This document shows, piece after piece, positions 5,237 through 7,755 of a stretch of DNA of 7,755 nucleotides. This DNA is from JALWSI01 sp964569095 [NCBI: uncultured Aquificales bacterium]. GTDB lineage: Bacteria; Thermosulfidibacterota; Thermosulfidibacteria; Thermosulfidibacterales. Position numbers and translations under genes: made by a program. The stretch spans positions 1 through 7,755 of the forward strand of contig CAZMTB010000169.1 of assembly GCA_964569095.1 (NCBI GenBank), given 5' to 3'. Position 1 is the stretch's first letter. The number at the start of each line of letters is the position of its first letter. Under the pieces are notes generated by a model. That model was not told the DNA's origin and did not search any database. It saw nothing but the letters and a program-made list of their open reading frames with translations.

Positions 5237-6235
5237 TTAAGACGTTCTCTGTCCTATCTCCACGGCGGTGCGTATCGCCGCCGCAAGGCTGTTGGGGTTT
5301 GCCACTCCCTTACCTGCTATCTCGAAGGCGGTGCCGTGGTCCACCGAGGTGCGGATTATGGGAAGTCCAAGGGTGAGATTTACCCCTGTGTCGAAGCCGT
5401 CCAGCTTGACGGGAATCAATCCCTGGTCGTGGTACATGGCCACCACCGCGTCGAACTCCCCCTGCTTGTGGCGATAGAAGAGGGTGTCGGCGGGATGTGG
5501 GCCGTGGGGAGAGAACCCCTCTCTTCTCAGCTCTTCTATTGCCGGAACGATGATCCTCTCCTCTTCGTCCCCAAAGGCGCCTCCTTCGCTGGCGTGAGGA
5601 TTTAGGGCAGCTACGGCTATTCGGGGATTCTCTATTCCGAACCACTCCCTCATGCCGCGATGGGTCAGCTTAAATACGCGGCGTATCTCCTCTTTTGATA
5701 TCAACTGGGGCACCTGGGAGAGCGCCACGTGGATGGTGACGAGCACCACCCTTATTGCGCCTCCAATCAGCATCATGGCGAAGTCGCTGGTGTTGGTTAG
5801 CCTTGCCAGGAACTCCGTGTGGCCTGGGTAGGGATATCCTGCCGCGTGTAGGGCCATCTTGTTTATGGGGGCAGTCACCATGGCCTTCGTGACTCCCTCT
5901 TGGCACAGGGCTACCGCCTTCTCGATGATCTCTCCAACCAGCCTGCCGCAATGGGCATTTGTGATGCCGGGGGCCCAGTCTCCCTCTTTCAAGGGTGGAC
6001 CCACGGGAAGCAGGTAGGTCCTTCCACCCTGGGGATCCGCGGGGGGGGCCTCAACCACCTCCATCTCCATTGGCAGGGAGCATAGGCGGGAGTACTCCTC
6101 AAAGACCCCTGGATCTCCCAGAACCAGGAGTGAACATTCCCTTGGAAGTAGCCCTTGAGACGCCACCTTCAGGATGATCTCTGGCCCGATTCCCCCTGGG
6201 TCCCCCATGGTGATCGCCAGCAGGGGAGTGCTCAC
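5237..6235 (-). CDS. pdxA: 4-hydroxythreonine-4-phosphate dehydrogenase
   Basis: PdxA oxidises 4-phosphohydroxy-L-threonine with NAD(P)+. The product condenses with deoxyxylulose 5-phosphate (through PdxJ) in the DXP-dependent route to pyridoxal 5'-phosphate. The 332-residue length is normal. Motifs appear in order: MGDPGGIGPE (10-19), TAPINK (121-126), the substrate-binding pair His139/Thr140 in GHTEF, and metal ligands His169 (IHVAL), His214 (LNPHASEGG) and His269 (YHDQGLIPVK). The C-terminal GVNLTLGLPIIRTSVDHGTA segment (284-303) and AGKG complete the active site. One small oddity is Ser216 where the family usually has Gly (NPHAGE). The GTG start overlaps the rqcP stop as GTGA, with GGAAGGAG upstream, so the two are translationally coupled. 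The related D-threonate enzyme PdxA2 is less likely because no sugar-acid kinase lies nearby. Confidence 0.96.
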   Translation of the reverse strand: MSTPLLAITMGDPGGIGPEIILKVASQGLLPRECSLLVLGDPGVFEEYSRLCSLPMEMEVVEAPPADPQGGRTYLLPVGPPLKEGDWAPGITNAHCGRLVGEIIEKAVALCQEGVTKAMVTAPINKMALHAAGYPYPGHTEFLARLTNTSDFAMMLIGGAIRVVLVTIHVALSQVPQLISKEEIRRVFKLTHRGMREWFGIENPRIAVAALNPHASEGGAFGDEEERIIVPAIEELRREGFSPHGPHPADTLFYRHKQGEFDAVVAMYHDQGLIPVKLDGFDTGVNLTLGLPIIRTSVDHGTAFEIAGKGVANPNSLAAAIRTAVEIGQRTS

Positions 6236-6501
6236 GGTTCCAACTCCTTCCTTCTCTCTTCCAGGACCCGGTAGAGCTCAGAGGCGGCTCCCTTGCCCAC
6301 CGCCCGTTCTGGCACCTTCAATACCTCCACCTTTTTGTACCAGGAGGCCAGGTCGAGCTCCAGGATGTCCCCTGGTTTCACCTCTTTCGATGCCTTGGCG
6401 GGGGCTCCGTTCACCCTTACCACCCCGTAGTCGCAGGCCTCTTTGGCAAGGGACCTCCTCTTGATCAGGCGACTAACCTTGAGGAACCTGTCCAGCCTCA
6501 C
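6232..6501 (-). CDS. rqcP: S4-domain ribosome-quality-control protein, RqcP/YabO type
   Basis: This 89-residue protein consists almost entirely of an S4 RNA-binding domain (about 1-50). The domain begins MRLDRFLKVSRLIKRRSLAK, then reaches VVRVNG (27-32) and AKASKEVKPGDILEL (35-49). The opening LDRFLKVSRLIKRR and the length fit RqcP (YabO of Bacillus subtilis). RqcP helps RqcH add C-terminal alanine tails to nascent chains on stalled 50S subunits. The short acidic/basic C-terminal helix (74-88) also fits, and the longer basic tail of Hsp15 is absent. The start is GTG, 2 bases after the trxB stop with no good Shine-Dalgarno, so translation probably depends on coupling to trxB. The stop overlaps the pdxA start. 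The main alternative is a member of the closely related Hsp15 family. Confidence 0.85.
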   Translation of the reverse strand: MRLDRFLKVSRLIKRRSLAKEACDYGVVRVNGAPAKASKEVKPGDILELDLASWYKKVEVLKVPERAVGKGAASELYRVLEERRKELEP

Positions 6502-6503
6502 GT

Positions 6504-7430
6504 TTAGAAGTGGCGCTCTATGTAGAGCTCGGCGGCGTGGGCTGCCGCTGCCCCGTCTCCTACCGCCGTGGAGACCTGGCGTAGTATCTTTCGCCGCACG
6601 TCTCCGGCGGCGAATATGCCCGGGGTGCTGGTCTCCAGCTTCTCGTCCACCAGTATGAATCCTTCAGAGTCCATGTCCACCACCCCTTTCAAGAAGGCGG
6701 TGTTTGGCCTCAGCCCCACGAAGACGAATAGGCCGTCAACCCTTAGCTCCCTCTTCTCTCCGCTCTCCAAGCAGCAGAGGGTCACCCCTTTGAGCAGGCT
6801 ATCCCCCTTCACCTCGTCCACGGTGCTCGACCAGATGATCTCCACCTTCTCGTTGTTGAAGAGGCGCTCTTGAAGCACCTTTGTTGCCCTCAGCTTGTCG
6901 CGGCGGTGGATCAGGTAGACCTTTTTTGCGAACTTGGTGAGGTACAATGCCTCTTGCACTGCGGTGTCTCCACCTCCCACAACTGCCACGGTCAGGTCCT
7001 TGTAGAAGGGGGCATCGCAGGTGGCACAGAAGGAGACCCCTCTGCCGATGAACTCCTCTTCCCCTTTAACCCCCAGCCTCTTGAAGGAGGCCCCTGACGC
7101 CACGATCACCGTCTTGGCTTCGAGCCACTTGTCGTCCACGTAGACCACCTTCAGGTTGCGGTCGGACTCCAGGGCCTTCACCTCTCCACTCATTATCTCT
7201 GCCCCGGCGTTTACAGCGTGGCTGTGCATGTGCTGCACCAGTTCCATCCCGCTTATCCCCGACTCGAATCCCGGGTAGTTCTCTATCCAGTCGGTGAGGG
7301 CGATCTGTCCACCAGGGGCGAGGCGTTCTACGATGAGGGTTTTCAGTCTTGATCGGGCGGTGTAGAGCCCAGCCGTGAGTCCGGCGGGGCCTGCCCCGAT
7401 GATCACCGTGTCCAGTAGCTTCTTCGACAT
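6504..7430 (-). CDS. trxB: Thioredoxin-disulfide reductase
   Basis: TrxB is a cytoplasmic FAD enzyme that passes electrons from NADPH to thioredoxin. The 308-residue length is typical of the low-molecular-weight bacterial type. The N-terminal FAD-binding site is [12 protein letters not shown] (10-21), followed by [17 protein letters not shown] (38-54). The redox-active disulfide is Cys135/Cys138 in FCATCDAPF. The inserted NADPH domain carries [15 protein letters not shown] (150-164) and the 2'-phosphate-binding HRRDKLRA (175-182), which indicates NADPH rather than NADH. The second FAD motif is [24 protein letters not shown], from residue 271. All expected residues are present. The ATG start lies 9 bases after the upstream stop with only a weak GGAA site. 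rqcP follows almost directly, so the gene belongs to the right-hand operon. Confidence 0.97.
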   Translation of the reverse strand: MSKKLLDTVIIGAGPAGLTAGLYTARSRLKTLIVERLAPGGQIALTDWIENYPGFESGISGMELVQHMHSHAVNAGAEIMSGEVKALESDRNLKVVYVDDKWLEAKTVIVASGASFKRLGVKGEEEFIGRGVSFCATCDAPFYKDLTVAVVGGGDTAVQEALYLTKFAKKVYLIHRRDKLRATKVLQERLFNNEKVEIIWSSTVDEVKGDSLLKGVTLCCLESGEKRELRVDGLFVFVGLRPNTAFLKGVVDMDSEGFILVDEKLETSTPGIFAAGDVRRKILRQVSTAVGDGAAAAHAAELYIERHF

Positions 7431-7439
7431 CTCGGGTTC

Positions 7440-7755
7440 CTACTTTGCGGCAGTGGCTATCTTGATGGCGTTGGGACGGTTCTCTGGCTCTATCTGAAAG
7501 CCGTACAAGGGATTGAAGTTTAGCACGCCTATCACCTCTATGTTCTTACCCTTCCAGTCTAAGGGATTCATTCCGTGTTTCTGGAAGGCCTCAACCACCT
7601 TTTTTGAGAGGACTACCTGAACGTGGGTGAGCTTAAGGCCAACTCCCCCGGTCTCCGTGGAGAGAGAGACGTCTCGTATGGTGTCGACGACCATCACCCT
7701 GCGACCTTTTGCCTTCTTCAGCATCTTCAGGTCTGAACCCTTGATGGTTATGGCG
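7440..7755 (-). CDS. Probable OB-fold protein, C-terminal part (5' end beyond the window)
   Basis: The frame is open from the right edge to a TAG at 7440-7442, giving at least 104 residues. An internal Met (codon at 7722-7724) has no Shine-Dalgarno, and the frame continues upstream without a stop (AITIKGSDLK), so the true start is probably outside. The pattern fits an OB-fold. A first strand follows a basic segment (KKAKGRRVMVVDTIRDVSL), a second strand covers VGLKLTHVQVVLS, and a helix-like stretch is KKVVEAFQKHG. The typical 'y.GK.v.V.G.l' strand is DWKGKNIEVIGVLNF, and a last strand follows as GFQIEPENRPNAIKI. Such domains occur in nucleic-acid-binding and exported proteins; which applies depends on the missing N-terminus. 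It ends 9 bases before trxB and probably heads or sits within that operon. Confidence 0.65.
   Translation of the reverse strand, partial: AITIKGSDLKMLKKAKGRRVMVVDTIRDVSLSTETGGVGLKLTHVQVVLSKKVVEAFQKHGMNPLDWKGKNIEVIGVLNFNPLYGFQIEPENRPNAIKIATAAK

Noticed and set aside
4411-5376. A 321-codon open frame on the plus strand opposite lpxC
   Set aside because: It is antisense to a gene with every LpxC catalytic residue and crosses the lpxC leader into pdxA. It has no recognisable domain and is a shadow of the real codon pattern.
7440-7724. The Met codon at 7722-7724 as the real start of the OB-fold-like gene
   Set aside because: It has no Shine-Dalgarno, and the frame remains open upstream with sensible residues (AITIKGSDLK) to the window edge.

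Overview
All recognisable genes in this window lie on the minus strand, so transcription runs from high to low coordinates. The window suggests a Gram-negative (diderm) bacterium. It carries lpxC, the committing enzyme of lipid A synthesis, and a set of exported proteins that includes a homologue of the GspC/PilP homology region. The housekeeping genes use AGA/AGG arginine and ATA isoleucine codons freely and their proteins are rich in Lys and Glu. That is often seen in thermophiles, but it does not fix the lineage and I do not assign one.

Right-hand block (7755 down to 4258), compact housekeeping run: the 3' part of a gene for a small protein with an OB-fold-like pattern; trxB (thioredoxin reductase); a small S4-domain gene of the RqcP/YabO type; pdxA (pyridoxal phosphate synthesis); and, after a 109-base gap, lpxC. 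Spacing is tight: 9 bases before trxB, 2 bases between trxB and rqcP, and a 4-base GTGA overlap between rqcP and pdxA. These genes are probably cotranscribed, joining redox homeostasis, ribosome quality control, cofactor synthesis and outer-membrane synthesis.

Junction (4257 down to 4098): 160 bases with an imperfect hairpin after lpxC and a good sigma70-type promoter (TTGCAA, 17-base spacer, TACATT). A near-match to the classical Fur box covers the -35 element and spacer. This is the most interesting regulatory signal in the window.

Left-hand block (4097 down to 1), putative four-gene operon of exported proteins: a 905-residue surface-type protein (two cysteine-marked FN3 domains, a proline-rich linker, an Asn/Gly-rich parallel beta-helix with about ten repeat units, a choice-of-anchor-Q-like segment and a C-terminal Ig/FN3-like domain); a 167-residue protein with a GspC/PilP-like homology region; a 125-residue secreted protein of unknown function behind an exceptionally strong ribosome-binding site; and the first 147 codons of another exported protein running off the window. 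Gaps are 13, 19 and 24 bases, each with a clear Shine-Dalgarno. The block looks like a possibly iron-responsive operon for a secreted adhesin-like or polysaccharide-active protein and its partners. That joint role is inference.

No RNA genes, CRISPR arrays, insertion sequences or attachment sites were seen. The two largest stretches without genes are 160 and 109 bases and both are described.
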